From contig JABDNH010000008.1 in NCBI GenBank assembly GCA_013001055.1, positions 1 to 64,000 of the forward strand: DNA of 64,000 nucleotides, given 5' to 3'. Below, in pieces: positions 45,308-53,129 of this stretch (the stretch's first letter is position 1; each line of letters opens with the position of its first letter). A program made the translations under genes and the position numbers. Source of the stretch: Sphingomonas sp. Its GTDB lineage: Bacteria; Pseudomonadota; Alphaproteobacteria; Sphingomonadales; Sphingomonadaceae. The notes under the pieces were generated by a model. That model did not search any database. It was given only the letters and a program-made list of their open reading frames with translations, and was not told the DNA's origin.

Positions 45308-47149
45308 CTATGCGCCGCCCGAAGCAATCCAGTCGTCGATCTTCTTTTCAAGAACCGGCAGCGGAAGCGCGCCTGTCATCAAAATCTGGTCGTGGAACTT
45401 CTTGATGTCGAAGTCATCGCCTAGCGCGGCTTTTGCCTTGTCGCGCAATTCCTGGATCTTGAGCGCACCCACCTTGTAGGCGAGTGCCTGCGTCGGAATG
45501 GCGATGTAGCGTTCGACTTCGCTGGTCGCATCGGTCTCGCCCATGCCCGAATTGTCGAGCATGTATGCGATCGCCTGCTCGCGCGTCCAACCCTTCGAAT
45601 GCAGTCCGGTGTCCACGACCAGCCGCATGGCGCGCAGCATTTCGTCATTCAGCGTTCCGAAGCGCGGGTAGGGATCTTCGAACAAGCCCATGTCGTACCC
45701 CAGCGTCTCCGAATAAAGCGCCCAGCCTTCGACATAGGCCGTGTTGCCGCCAAAGCGCATGAAGGCCGGCAAGTCCTCATTTTCTGCCGCCAGCATGATC
45801 TGGAAGTGATGCCCCGGCGCGCCTTCGTGAAGGTATAGCGTGACATTGCCCGGCGTCGTGCGGCTCGGCAGGTCGTAAGCATTGAAATAAAAGATGCCGG
45901 GGCGCGAACCATCGGGATTGCCCTGCTGGTAGGAGCCGCCAGCCTGGAATTGTTCACGGAACGGTTCGTACGGGCGGATCTCCAGCGGTGTCTGCGGGAT
46001 CGTATTGAAATAGTCCCCGATCTTCGTGTCGACGATCTTGCCGATCCGATAATAATCCTGTGTCAGCCACTCGCGGCTTTCGGGCTTGAACTGTTCGTCG
46101 GTGCGAATGAAGTCGAAAAACTCCTTCAGCGTTCCGTCGAACCCGACCTCGCGCTTGACCTCTTCCATGCCCTCACGAATACGCGCGACTTCGCGCAGTC
46201 CCAGGTTGTGGAGATAGTCGGCACTCAGCGGAAGCGTGGTCGAATCCTCGATCATCATCTCGTAAAGCTTGGCGCCGCCCTTCATCTGCGAAAGCCCGAC
46301 GCTGTCGCGCGCGACCGGCAGATACTCATTGCGCAGGAAATCGCGCAGCCGCTGGTGCGCGGGACGTACGACATTGCCGACGACGTCTGCATATTGCGCG
46401 CTCAACCGTTCCTTCTGCGCATCGCTGAAACTTTCCGGGAAGTTGTTCACCGGCCCCATCAGCGGCGACTGCTCGAGCGGGAGCGCAAGCTGCGTATCGA
46501 GCTGCGATATCACGTTTCTGATCGTCAGCTTGGTCTCCAGCACGCCGCTGTCCATGCCCTGGCGAAACTTGGCGATCACACGGTCGCTCAGCGCTGCGTA
46601 TTGGCGGTGCCGTTTGAGGTTGTTTTCGTAATCCTCGACCGTGTTGAAGGGCGCTGCCCCCTGACCGCTGGCAAAGGTCGGGTAGAAAGTATGAAAGCCA
46701 GCGAAGTGATTTACCGGGCGTACCTCGGTGAGCGCCAAGATCTCCGGCGTATAGCCTTCGAGCGTGTTTTCACGGTTATATTCGAATACGTCATAGACAA
46801 TCTGGTCGGTCGGGGAGAGTGCTTCGCGCGGGATCGCGCGCAGCGCCGCCAGCTCTTCGGTCGCCGCCGCGATCTCCGCGGCATTATACTCGGGCGTCAG
46901 ATAGTCACCCAGCCGGTCGGCGTAGCGCAGGTCCCCGCGAAACAAGGCGTTTAGCGGGTTACGCTTCAAATTGGCCTGGTCGCTGGCTTCGAACAACGCG
47001 AACAAGGCATCGTGCGCCGCTTCCTCGCTCATCGTGGCGGCGGCCGGCTCTGCCGCGGCGGACACGGTGCCGGCGCTATGTGCCGTCATGTCATGGGTCG
47101 TGCAGGCGGCCAGCATGGCGGTGCTCGACAGAAGAAGAATATACTTCAT
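45308..47149 (-). CDS. DUF885-family lipoprotein (predicted metallopeptidase)
   Basis: 613 residues. The N-terminus MKYILLLSSTAMLAACTT is a lipoprotein signal (Cys16). The body is the DUF885 family, with the zinc-like motif LYLHEGAPGHHFQI and EGWALYSETLGYDMGLFEDPYPRFG downstream. DUF885 proteins are predicted metallopeptidases of unknown substrate. It would be anchored in the envelope. It is the first of its strand after a 157-base gap that holds the terminator of the RcnB gene. Confidence 0.88.
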   Translation of the reverse strand: MKYILLLSSTAMLAACTTHDMTAHSAGTVSAAAEPAAATMSEEAAHDALFALFEASDQANLKRNPLNALFRGDLRYADRLGDYLTPEYNAAEIAAATEELAALRAIPREALSPTDQIVYDVFEYNRENTLEGYTPEILALTEVRPVNHFAGFHTFYPTFASGQGAAPFNTVEDYENNLKRHRQYAALSDRVIAKFRQGMDSGVLETKLTIRNVISQLDTQLALPLEQSPLMGPVNNFPESFSDAQKERLSAQYADVVGNVVRPAHQRLRDFLRNEYLPVARDSVGLSQMKGGAKLYEMMIEDSTTLPLSADYLHNLGLREVARIREGMEEVKREVGFDGTLKEFFDFIRTDEQFKPESREWLTQDYYRIGKIVDTKIGDYFNTIPQTPLEIRPYEPFREQFQAGGSYQQGNPDGSRPGIFYFNAYDLPSRTTPGNVTLYLHEGAPGHHFQIMLAAENEDLPAFMRFGGNTAYVEGWALYSETLGYDMGLFEDPYPRFGTLNDEMLRAMRLVVDTGLHSKGWTREQAIAYMLDNSGMGETDATSEVERYIAIPTQALAYKVGALKIQELRDKAKAALGDDFDIKKFHDQILMTGALPLPVLEKKIDDWIASGGA

Positions 47150-47249
47150 GGAGGGTTCCCCTGTGATTATACGCCCGTCCTATAAACGCAGGCGGCATCC
47201 GGGAAACGCGCTTAGGCATCAAACGCCGCATATTTCCTGCACACGGCAC

Positions 47250-47282
47250 GAAAAAGGGCGCCGCGGAAGATCCGCAGCGCCC
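47250..47282 (-). terminator. Rho-independent terminator of the RcnB-like gene
   Basis: Read on the minus strand, GGGCGCTGCGGA and TCCGCGGCGCCC form a long GC-rich stem with one mismatch and a three-base loop, followed by TTTTT. It lies 24 bases after the stop at 47306 and fills part of the gap before the DUF885 gene. Confidence 0.9.
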
Positions 47283-47305
47283 GATTTCGGTGCTTGCTGT
47301 CGCGA

Positions 47306-48391
47306 CTACCAGAAGAAGTCGTACAGCACGTCCACCACCTGGCCGGTGTAGATGTTCACCAGCAGCGCGTCGTCATAGTAGCGCACCCAGCGATAGGGAC
47401 CCCAGACTTCGGGCAGGCGGTAGCGCCACGGATCGCTGATCCAGTAGCTCCGGCTATAATAGCTCGGCCACAGGCGGTAGCCGACGTTGAACCGGCGATA
47501 GCGGTAGCCGAACGGATCATAATAGACGCCGATGCGGAACAGCGACCGGTTGCGGTCACGGTAGCGGTGCCAGTCATAACGGCTGGAACGACGCCAATCG
47601 CGGTGCCAGCGCTTGTAGCGTCCATCGCGATAGTCGCGGCGATGTTGGCGATACTCGTCGCGATATCGGCGGTCACGATATCGATCGCGATGAGCCAGAC
47701 GTTCGCCCGAATAGCGGCCGGCACGCTGTCCGTCGCGATAATAGGGATTGTCGCGGCGATCGAAGCTGCCGCTAGATGTACGGCGGTCCACACGGCGCTC
47801 GTCGCGACGATCCGCGCGGCGTTCGCCCCGGCGCTCGAGGCGGCGCTCGACGACGCGGCCGACATCGCGGCCGTCGCGGTAGGCATCGCGGTCGCGGTAG
47901 CGACCATTGCGATCGGCACGGAGTGCGGCGCGGCCATCGTCGCGGACACGCTGCGCCTGGCGCTCGACCTGCTGGCGATCGCGACGACGCTGATCGGTAG
48001 CGCGGTCGACGCGCCGTTCGACCCGACGCTCCGTATTGCGAACGCCGCTACGGTCGTCGCGACGCCGTTCGGCCCCGCGTTCGTTGCGTCGGCGATCCTG
48101 GCGCGCAGACTGGCGTCGTTCAGCGCGATTATCCTGGCGGCGCTCGACGCGCTCGACCTGACGGCTCTGTGGTCGCACGGCGGCCCGCTCGGACCGTTTC
48201 TGGCGGCGCTCGGAGCGTTGCTTGGCGCGATTGGCGCGGCGCTCGCTACGGCTTTCGGCCCGTTCGACACGGTCACCGGGGTCGCCGGCTCGCGCTCCGC
48301 GGTCCTGTATTTCGACATTCGCTTCCGCTGCTGCGGCGGCGGCGGGGAGGCCCATGGCAAACGCCAGGACCAAGGCAATCGCGGCCCTCAT
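47306..48391 (-). CDS. RcnB-like exported protein with Arg-rich core
   Basis: 361 residues. A signal peptide (AAIALVLAFAMGLPAAAAAAE) is followed by about 270 residues made almost entirely of Arg, Asp, Glu and Gln (for example RRVERRVDRATDQRRRDRQQ), and a C-terminal domain PYRWVRYYDDALLVNIYTGQVVDVLYDFFW that matches the RcnB family (periplasmic proteins linked to nickel/cobalt efflux). The Arg-rich block is much longer than in short RcnB. A strong terminator follows. The antisense open frame of the same region is a by-product of this composition. Confidence 0.85.
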   Translation of the reverse strand: MRAAIALVLAFAMGLPAAAAAAEANVEIQDRGARAGDPGDRVERAESRSERRANRAKQRSERRQKRSERAAVRPQSRQVERVERRQDNRAERRQSARQDRRRNERGAERRRDDRSGVRNTERRVERRVDRATDQRRRDRQQVERQAQRVRDDGRAALRADRNGRYRDRDAYRDGRDVGRVVERRLERRGERRADRRDERRVDRRTSSGSFDRRDNPYYRDGQRAGRYSGERLAHRDRYRDRRYRDEYRQHRRDYRDGRYKRWHRDWRRSSRYDWHRYRDRNRSLFRIGVYYDPFGYRYRRFNVGYRLWPSYYSRSYWISDPWRYRLPEVWGPYRWVRYYDDALLVNIYTGQVVDVLYDFFW

Positions 48392-48465
48392 CGCGATGCT
48401 CCTTTCAATTTATAACGCACTCTTGGCGGAATTTATGACGGACCCAACATGAGTCTCGCCTGAAC

Positions 48466-48969
48466 CTAATTCCCTGCCTCCGCGCGCGTTTGCGCAGGTT
48501 GCGAAGCGGTTTGCTGTCGCTGCTGCCGGCTCATTTCGGCCGCCGCGCGCCTGACAGCACGCGCGATCCCCGGTGCGGCGCCGCACGGACAGGCATTGGG
48601 TATGGCTGCAATATCAGCATCGCTCGGATTGCCATTGGTGGCCAGCAGCGCGCTAATCGCAAGGATGAAGCCGGGATCGCAAAAGCCGCACCGGCCCGCG
48701 TCTTCCGCAATCCATGCCTGCTGGACCGGATGCCGCCCCGCCAGGCCTTCGATGGTCGTTACGACCGCGCCCTCCAGCTCGCGCAGCTGCATCTGGCAGC
48801 CGCGTACCGGCCGGCCATCGACCAGCACGGTGCAGGCGTGGCAACTGCCATCGTCGCAGCCATGCTTCGCACCGGTAAGGTTGGCGGCATCACGCAGCGC
48901 GAACAACAATGGCATTTCCGGATCGAGCCGTAGTCGCACCGGATCGCCGTTTAGGAGGATGCTCGTCAT
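48466..48969 (-). CDS. 2Fe-2S subunit of the xanthine-oxidase type, orphan
   Basis: 167 residues from the ATG at 48969. Ferredoxin-like cysteines CDDGSCHACTVLVDG...C and the second cluster CGFCDPGF...CPC match the small iron-sulfur subunit (CoxS/XdhA type) of molybdenum hydroxylases. The usual partners (molybdopterin and FAD subunits) are not in the window. The C-terminal tail is Gln/Ala-rich. It could serve a partner encoded elsewhere. Confidence 0.85.
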   Translation of the reverse strand: MTSILLNGDPVRLRLDPEMPLLFALRDAANLTGAKHGCDDGSCHACTVLVDGRPVRGCQMQLRELEGAVVTTIEGLAGRHPVQQAWIAEDAGRCGFCDPGFILAISALLATNGNPSDADIAAIPNACPCGAAPGIARAVRRAAAEMSRQQRQQTASQPAQTRAEAGN

Positions 48970-49034
48970 CGCAGTCGACGCTAAGACCTTTGGCGATATT
49001 TGCAATCAGGCACGGAGCTGGCAGGATCATTGTC

Positions 49035-49820
49035 ATGGGGGAAATAAGCACCAGCTCAGGAACAATAGGCGTCGTGCAGGTGCGACCGCGCCATCCCGAA
49101 GAGCTGCCGGTCTTGTTCCTGCACGGCGTGGGGTCGGACAAAAGCGTGTGGCAGCCCCAGATCGACGAGTTCGGCCATCGCCAGCATGTCATCGCGGCTG
49201 ACTATCCGGGCTATGGAGAAAGCGATTTTCGACCCGATGCCACGCGCGACGATTTTGCCGCGGCAATGTTTGCGCTGCTCGATACGCTGGAGATTGATCG
49301 CGCGCATATTTGCGGCCTGTCGCTGGGCGGGGTGATCGCCATCGCGATGGCAGCAGCCGCGCCCGATCGCATCGCCAGCCTTGTTCTTGCCGATACGTTT
49401 GCCGTCCATCCTGACGGGCAGTCCATCTACCATCGATCGATAGCGGCCGCAGAAGAGATGGGGATGGCCGCGCTGGCCGAATCCAGGGTCGATGCCCTGC
49501 TCGGCATGGAGCCACCGCCCGGGCTGCGCGAGTCCGTGATCCTCACCATGACGCAGATCCCGCTTGCGGCTTACCGCCTGGGTGCACGCGCCGTCTGGCT
49601 AGCCGATCAGCGCGAGAAGGCGGCCGCGATAAATGTCCCGACGCTGATCATCTGCGGCGAGGAAGATGCCATAACGCCTCCGTCGCTGTCGGATGAGTTG
49701 GCAGGGTTAATTGCGCATGCACGTTCAGCATTTATCCCCGGCGCGGGCCATTTGACCAATGTCGAGCGGCCCGCCGCATTCAACCGCCTCCTCCACGAAC
49801 ATCTCGAAGCGGTCGATTAA
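49035..49820 (+). CDS. Alpha/beta-hydrolase fold protein
   Basis: 261 residues from the ATG at 49035. It has VLFLHGVGSDKSVWQPQ (oxyanion), AADYPGYGESD, the nucleophile elbow ICGLSLGGVIAIA, the acid region IICGEEDAITPP and the base GAGHLTNVERP. The pattern is common to beta-ketoadipate enol-lactone hydrolases and other esterases; substrate is not decidable. It is divergent from the 2Fe-2S gene and just upstream of the LapG-like protease on the same strand. Confidence 0.88.
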   Translation: MGEISTSSGTIGVVQVRPRHPEELPVLFLHGVGSDKSVWQPQIDEFGHRQHVIAADYPGYGESDFRPDATRDDFAAAMFALLDTLEIDRAHICGLSLGGVIAIAMAAAAPDRIASLVLADTFAVHPDGQSIYHRSIAAAEEMGMAALAESRVDALLGMEPPPGLRESVILTMTQIPLAAYRLGARAVWLADQREKAAAINVPTLIICGEEDAITPPSLSDELAGLIAHARSAFIPGAGHLTNVERPAAFNRLLHEHLEAVD

Positions 49821-49865
49821 CTTAATCGCTGACTAACAAGACCTTACAGGCGCTTTAACCCTGAC
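49814..49865. promoter_or_regulatory. Palindrome and CtrA-like elements upstream of the LapG-like gene
   Basis: CGATTAA-C-TTAATCG (49814-49828) is a perfect palindrome overlapping the hydrolase stop. TTAA-N7-CTAA follows at 49822-49836 and another TTAA at 49855. These approach the CtrA consensus TTAA-N7-TTAA without matching it exactly. No T run follows, so it is not a terminator. Confidence 0.3.
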
Positions 49866-49906
49866 TTTTAGGCGGGTATTCGTCTTGTCCTGCGACAAGC
49901 AGCGGC

Positions 49907-50842
49907 ATGATGAAGGTCAACCATGCCTCCCGCTTTCTCGCCCTTGCTGCGGCCGCGACGTTGATTCCGGCTGCCGCCTCCGCACAGTCGACGCCAAGCG
50001 TTGATCGCCATGCGCCTCCACCGGCGCTGGCGGCGATGCCCGCACCATCGGCCAAGGCGAGTGCCATCCTTGGCGGTAATGGTTCGAGCCTCCAGGCGAT
50101 CCTATCTGGTCAGCAGGCGACCACGCCGTCCTTCGCCCAATATCGCCCAATGGCACCCGCCGCGACGAGCGCCCGCCCCTACGTGCGCGCCCATCGCGCC
50201 GCGCTGCCCGCCCATGCGAGCCTCCCCAACCTGTTTGGTACCGTGGCACTTTCCGTGTCGCGCACGCCGTTCGATCAGGGCTGGAGGCGCGTCGCCGCTG
50301 CCGGTGTCAGTGGTAGCGCTGCCGCCTATGCCCGCGATGCTGCCATCGACGGCGACTATGCCGCGATCGATCGCATCAACCGCTATGTGAATGCGCGCAT
50401 CGCCTATACCAGCGACAATCGCCAGTTCGGCCGCGAAGACAAGTGGTTGCGTCCTGACGAGGTTTTCACCTCGGGCCGCGGAGATTGCGAAGACTATGCG
50501 ATCGCCAAGATGGCGATGCTCAAGGAGGCGGGCTTTGCTGCCGACGATCTGTATATCGTCCTGCTGAAAGATCTCGCCAACCTAAACGATCACGCCGTGC
50601 TGGCCGTACGCCACGAAGGTCGCTTCCTGATTCTCGACAACAGTCATGACCGTGTCGAGGATGCCAACAATATCAGCTTCTTCCGCCCTGTGATGAGCTT
50701 CTCGTCAGCAGGTCGCTGGATCCACGGCTTCAACCGCGCGCCGACGACGTACGGATATCGCACGGCAGCGGCGGCATGGCCGGATGGACCGCGTCTCGCC
50801 ATGGCGACGGCGGTTACGCCCCGCTCGATCTTTGCGCGCTAA
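49907..50842 (+). CDS. LapG-like periplasmic cysteine protease (BTLCP/transglutaminase-like)
   Basis: 311 residues from the ATG at 49907. A signal peptide (ASRFLALAAAATLIPAAASAQ) is followed by a low-complexity linker and a transglutaminase-like protease domain with the triad: Cys in SGRGDCEDYAIAKMAML, His in LNDHAVLAV, Asp in FLILDNSHDRVED. In Pseudomonas LapG cuts the N-terminus of the LapA adhesin to release biofilm. The gene faces the adhesin exporter operon, ending 6 bases from the hlyD stop, which supports that role. No inhibitor LapD is in the window. Confidence 0.88.
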   Translation: MMKVNHASRFLALAAAATLIPAAASAQSTPSVDRHAPPPALAAMPAPSAKASAILGGNGSSLQAILSGQQATTPSFAQYRPMAPAATSARPYVRAHRAALPAHASLPNLFGTVALSVSRTPFDQGWRRVAAAGVSGSAAAYARDAAIDGDYAAIDRINRYVNARIAYTSDNRQFGREDKWLRPDEVFTSGRGDCEDYAIAKMAMLKEAGFAADDLYIVLLKDLANLNDHAVLAVRHEGRFLILDNSHDRVEDANNISFFRPVMSFSSAGRWIHGFNRAPTTYGYRTAAAAWPDGPRLAMATAVTPRSIFAR

Positions 50843-50848
50843 ACTTTC

Positions 50849-52135
50849 CTAGCGTTCGGTGAGCGCTTCGGCGCGTGCTTTCGTGATCGGCTTCAATAGA
50901 TAGGCGAGGATGCTCTTGCGTCCGGTGATGATCTGCGTGTCGGTCATCATGCCGGGCGTGATCAGGAGCCGTTCGCTGCCGCGCTGAAGATAGCTTCGCT
51001 CGGTCTCGACGATGACGTTGAAATAGGCCTCGCGTTCGACCTCGTCATACAGGCTGTCGGCCGAAATCTCGACGACCTTGCCCTTCAATGCGCCGTAGAT
51101 CGAAAAGTCATAGGCAGTCACGGTGACCAGCGCTTCGTCCCCCACCGCGATAAACCCGACATCGGAAGGTTTGACGCGCGTCTCGACGAGGAGCTTGTCG
51201 CCGACCGGCACGATTTCCATGACCTTCTCGCCGGCACCGACGAACCCGCCGATGGTGGTAAGCTGGAGGTTGTTGACCACACCATCGACGGGCGAGCGTA
51301 ATTCGGTCCGTGCCACGCGGCCTTCGGCGCCGCGCAGACTCTGTTCGTTGATGTTGATGCGTTCCTGCACGCGGCTACGTTCATCGAGCGCTTCCTCTCG
51401 GAACGTCGCGCGCGCTTCATTGGCTTGTGCGACGGCTTCGTTGACCGCGGCGAGCGCGCGTCCCCGCTGTTCGCGGGCGGCGGCAATGCGGCCTTCAAGA
51501 TCGATCACCTCGCGGCGCGCGTCGTCGAGTTCGGTCTGCGGCACGATCTGTCGCTGGGCGAGCGGTTCGAGCCGCGAGACGTTGGTGCGCGCGAGGCGGA
51601 GCGAACTGGTCAGGCTGTTGATCGTCGCATCAGCCTCCGCGGCATCGCGGCGCGATTGTTCGGCGCGCGCGTTCAATGCGCTGACCTGGCTGTTAAGCGC
51701 CGAACGGCGCGCCTGGCTGACCGCAGCCTCATCGGCACATCCTGTGCCGGCGCAAGCCAGCGAGCCACCCGTGCCTTCGGCGCGAAGACGGGCTTCACGC
51801 GCCTGCAGCGCCGTCGTCTCGGCTTCGATCTGCCCCAGCTCCGATGTGCTTTGCGTATCGTCGAGCCGCGCCAGCAGGTCCCCGGCCTTCACCTGCTGGC
51901 CCGATCGCACCAGCAACTCCTCGATCACTGCGGGTTCCGAGGCCTGGATCAGCTGGATACGGCCCGAAGGAATGACCTCGCCCTGCCCGCGCGTGATTTC
52001 ATCGACCTCTGCGATGCTGCCCCAGATAAGAAAGATCACGAACACGCCCAGTACGCCGAAGATGATCTTTTTCGACCCGCTCATGGGCGGGCGCGATACA
52101 TCGTCGCGATCGGTGATGAAGGAAAAGGCGTTCAC
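50849..52135 (-). CDS. Type I secretion periplasmic adaptor (HlyD/LapC-like)
   Basis: 428 residues from a GTG at 52135 with a GGAGG site upstream. One membrane helix (IIFGVLGVFVIFLIWG) follows a short cytoplasmic N-terminus, then the lipoyl half with VDEITRGQGEVIPSGRIQLIQASEPAVIEELLVRSGQQVKAGDLLARLDDTQ, a long coiled coil (about residues 90-270) and a C-terminal beta-barrel ending near RKSILAYLLKPITKARAEALTER. It bridges the ABC exporter and the TolC channel. It is the last gene of the operon. Confidence 0.94.
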   Translation of the reverse strand: MNAFSFITDRDDVSRPPMSGSKKIIFGVLGVFVIFLIWGSIAEVDEITRGQGEVIPSGRIQLIQASEPAVIEELLVRSGQQVKAGDLLARLDDTQSTSELGQIEAETTALQAREARLRAEGTGGSLACAGTGCADEAAVSQARRSALNSQVSALNARAEQSRRDAAEADATINSLTSSLRLARTNVSRLEPLAQRQIVPQTELDDARREVIDLEGRIAAAREQRGRALAAVNEAVAQANEARATFREEALDERSRVQERININEQSLRGAEGRVARTELRSPVDGVVNNLQLTTIGGFVGAGEKVMEIVPVGDKLLVETRVKPSDVGFIAVGDEALVTVTAYDFSIYGALKGKVVEISADSLYDEVEREAYFNVIVETERSYLQRGSERLLITPGMMTDTQIITGRKSILAYLLKPITKARAEALTER

Positions 52136-52136
52136 G

Positions 52137-53129
52137 TTACTGTCCTCCGCCGGTCAGCACCCTGGTGCTGCTGGCAATACGTTGTTCCGAAGTTTGGCGC
52201 GCCACGATTTCTTCGGTTTTGCCCGAGGTAGCGACCGGATCGGGAATGTTGAGCGTCCAGCCTTTCGAGGTATCGAGATAGCCGCCAACGTCGTTTTCGG
52301 CGCGATTGATCGGCGGGCCTGCGGGCACCACCTCGGCGATTACCAGTTCTTCGGCCGGCGTCGGCTTACCGAGGTAGCGGGTCGGTCGCAGCGCTGCCGG
52401 ATCGTGCGGTTCACCGACATAGCGCTGTCCAAATGCATTACGGCGTCCCCACTGTCCCGGCCAGCGATAGAAAATGTGCAGCCCCGTCTTGTTTACCTTG
52501 GTGAGCTTTGGTGCCCAATAGGGCGCGACATAGTCGGCATGATAATGCGTCGCCATGCCGACCGAGGGTTCGACCTTGCCTGCCAGCGCTTCGGCGGCAA
52601 CCTGTTCGGCCGCTTTCCACGCCGCTGTCCCGGGACGCCGCTCGAGCGAGCCGTCGCAGGTGAAACTGAACTGGCAGACCGGCTTCTTCGCGCCTTCATA
52701 AACGACGCCGCACACCGAATTGGGATAAGCGGGGTGGCGGACGCGATTGAGCACGACCTGCGCCACCGCGCGGCGACCGGCCAGGGGTTCGTAGCCCGCT
52801 TCGTAATATATGGCTTGCGCCAGGCACAGTTGGGCACGGCGATAATCGAGACCGTTCGGCTGGCCGAAGGGGCGCGCCGCATCGAACCCGTTGCGATCGA
52901 TCGGCATCGCGGCATTGATCAGCTCTGCGCTTTCGCCCGTGGCGCGGTACTCGACCAATTCTGCGCCCTTGGTGGCATCGACCAACGCGCCAGCCTGCGA
53001 CAATGGCGTGCTCACCGCGGCCTGCGCCTTGGGTTGCTGCATGGTCACGCCGATAAGCGCCATCAATGCCGCGACGAGCGCTGCAATTACCGCGACCTGG
53101 ACGCGCTTGAAAATGAGGCGCCGGCTCAT
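52137..53129 (-). CDS. SleB-type cell-wall hydrolase in the exporter operon
   Basis: 330 residues. A membrane anchor (VAVIAALVAALMALIGV) precedes a Hydrolase_2/SleB domain: CLAQAIYYEAGYEPLAGRRAVAQVVLNRVRHPAYP, NSVCGVVYEGA, CQFSFTCDGS and ATHYHADYVAPYWA. The catalytic Glu of SleB is in YYEAGYE. It likely cleaves peptidoglycan, which could open the wall for the exporter. Its start overlaps the end of the ABC gene (ATGA), and its stop is one base before hlyD, so it is translated as part of the operon. Confidence 0.88.
   Translation of the reverse strand: MSRRLIFKRVQVAVIAALVAALMALIGVTMQQPKAQAAVSTPLSQAGALVDATKGAELVEYRATGESAELINAAMPIDRNGFDAARPFGQPNGLDYRRAQLCLAQAIYYEAGYEPLAGRRAVAQVVLNRVRHPAYPNSVCGVVYEGAKKPVCQFSFTCDGSLERRPGTAAWKAAEQVAAEALAGKVEPSVGMATHYHADYVAPYWAPKLTKVNKTGLHIFYRWPGQWGRRNAFGQRYVGEPHDPAALRPTRYLGKPTPAEELVIAEVVPAGPPINRAENDVGGYLDTSKGWTLNIPDPVATSGKTEEIVARQTSEQRIASSTRVLTGGGQ

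Noticed and set aside
47294-48415. Plus-strand frame of 373 codons, Ala/Ile-rich and apparently membrane-like
   Set aside because: Antisense of the Arg-rich RcnB-like gene: CGN codons read backwards give Ala/Thr/Ile. No ribosome site was seen, and the minus strand has a signal peptide, RcnB domain and terminator.
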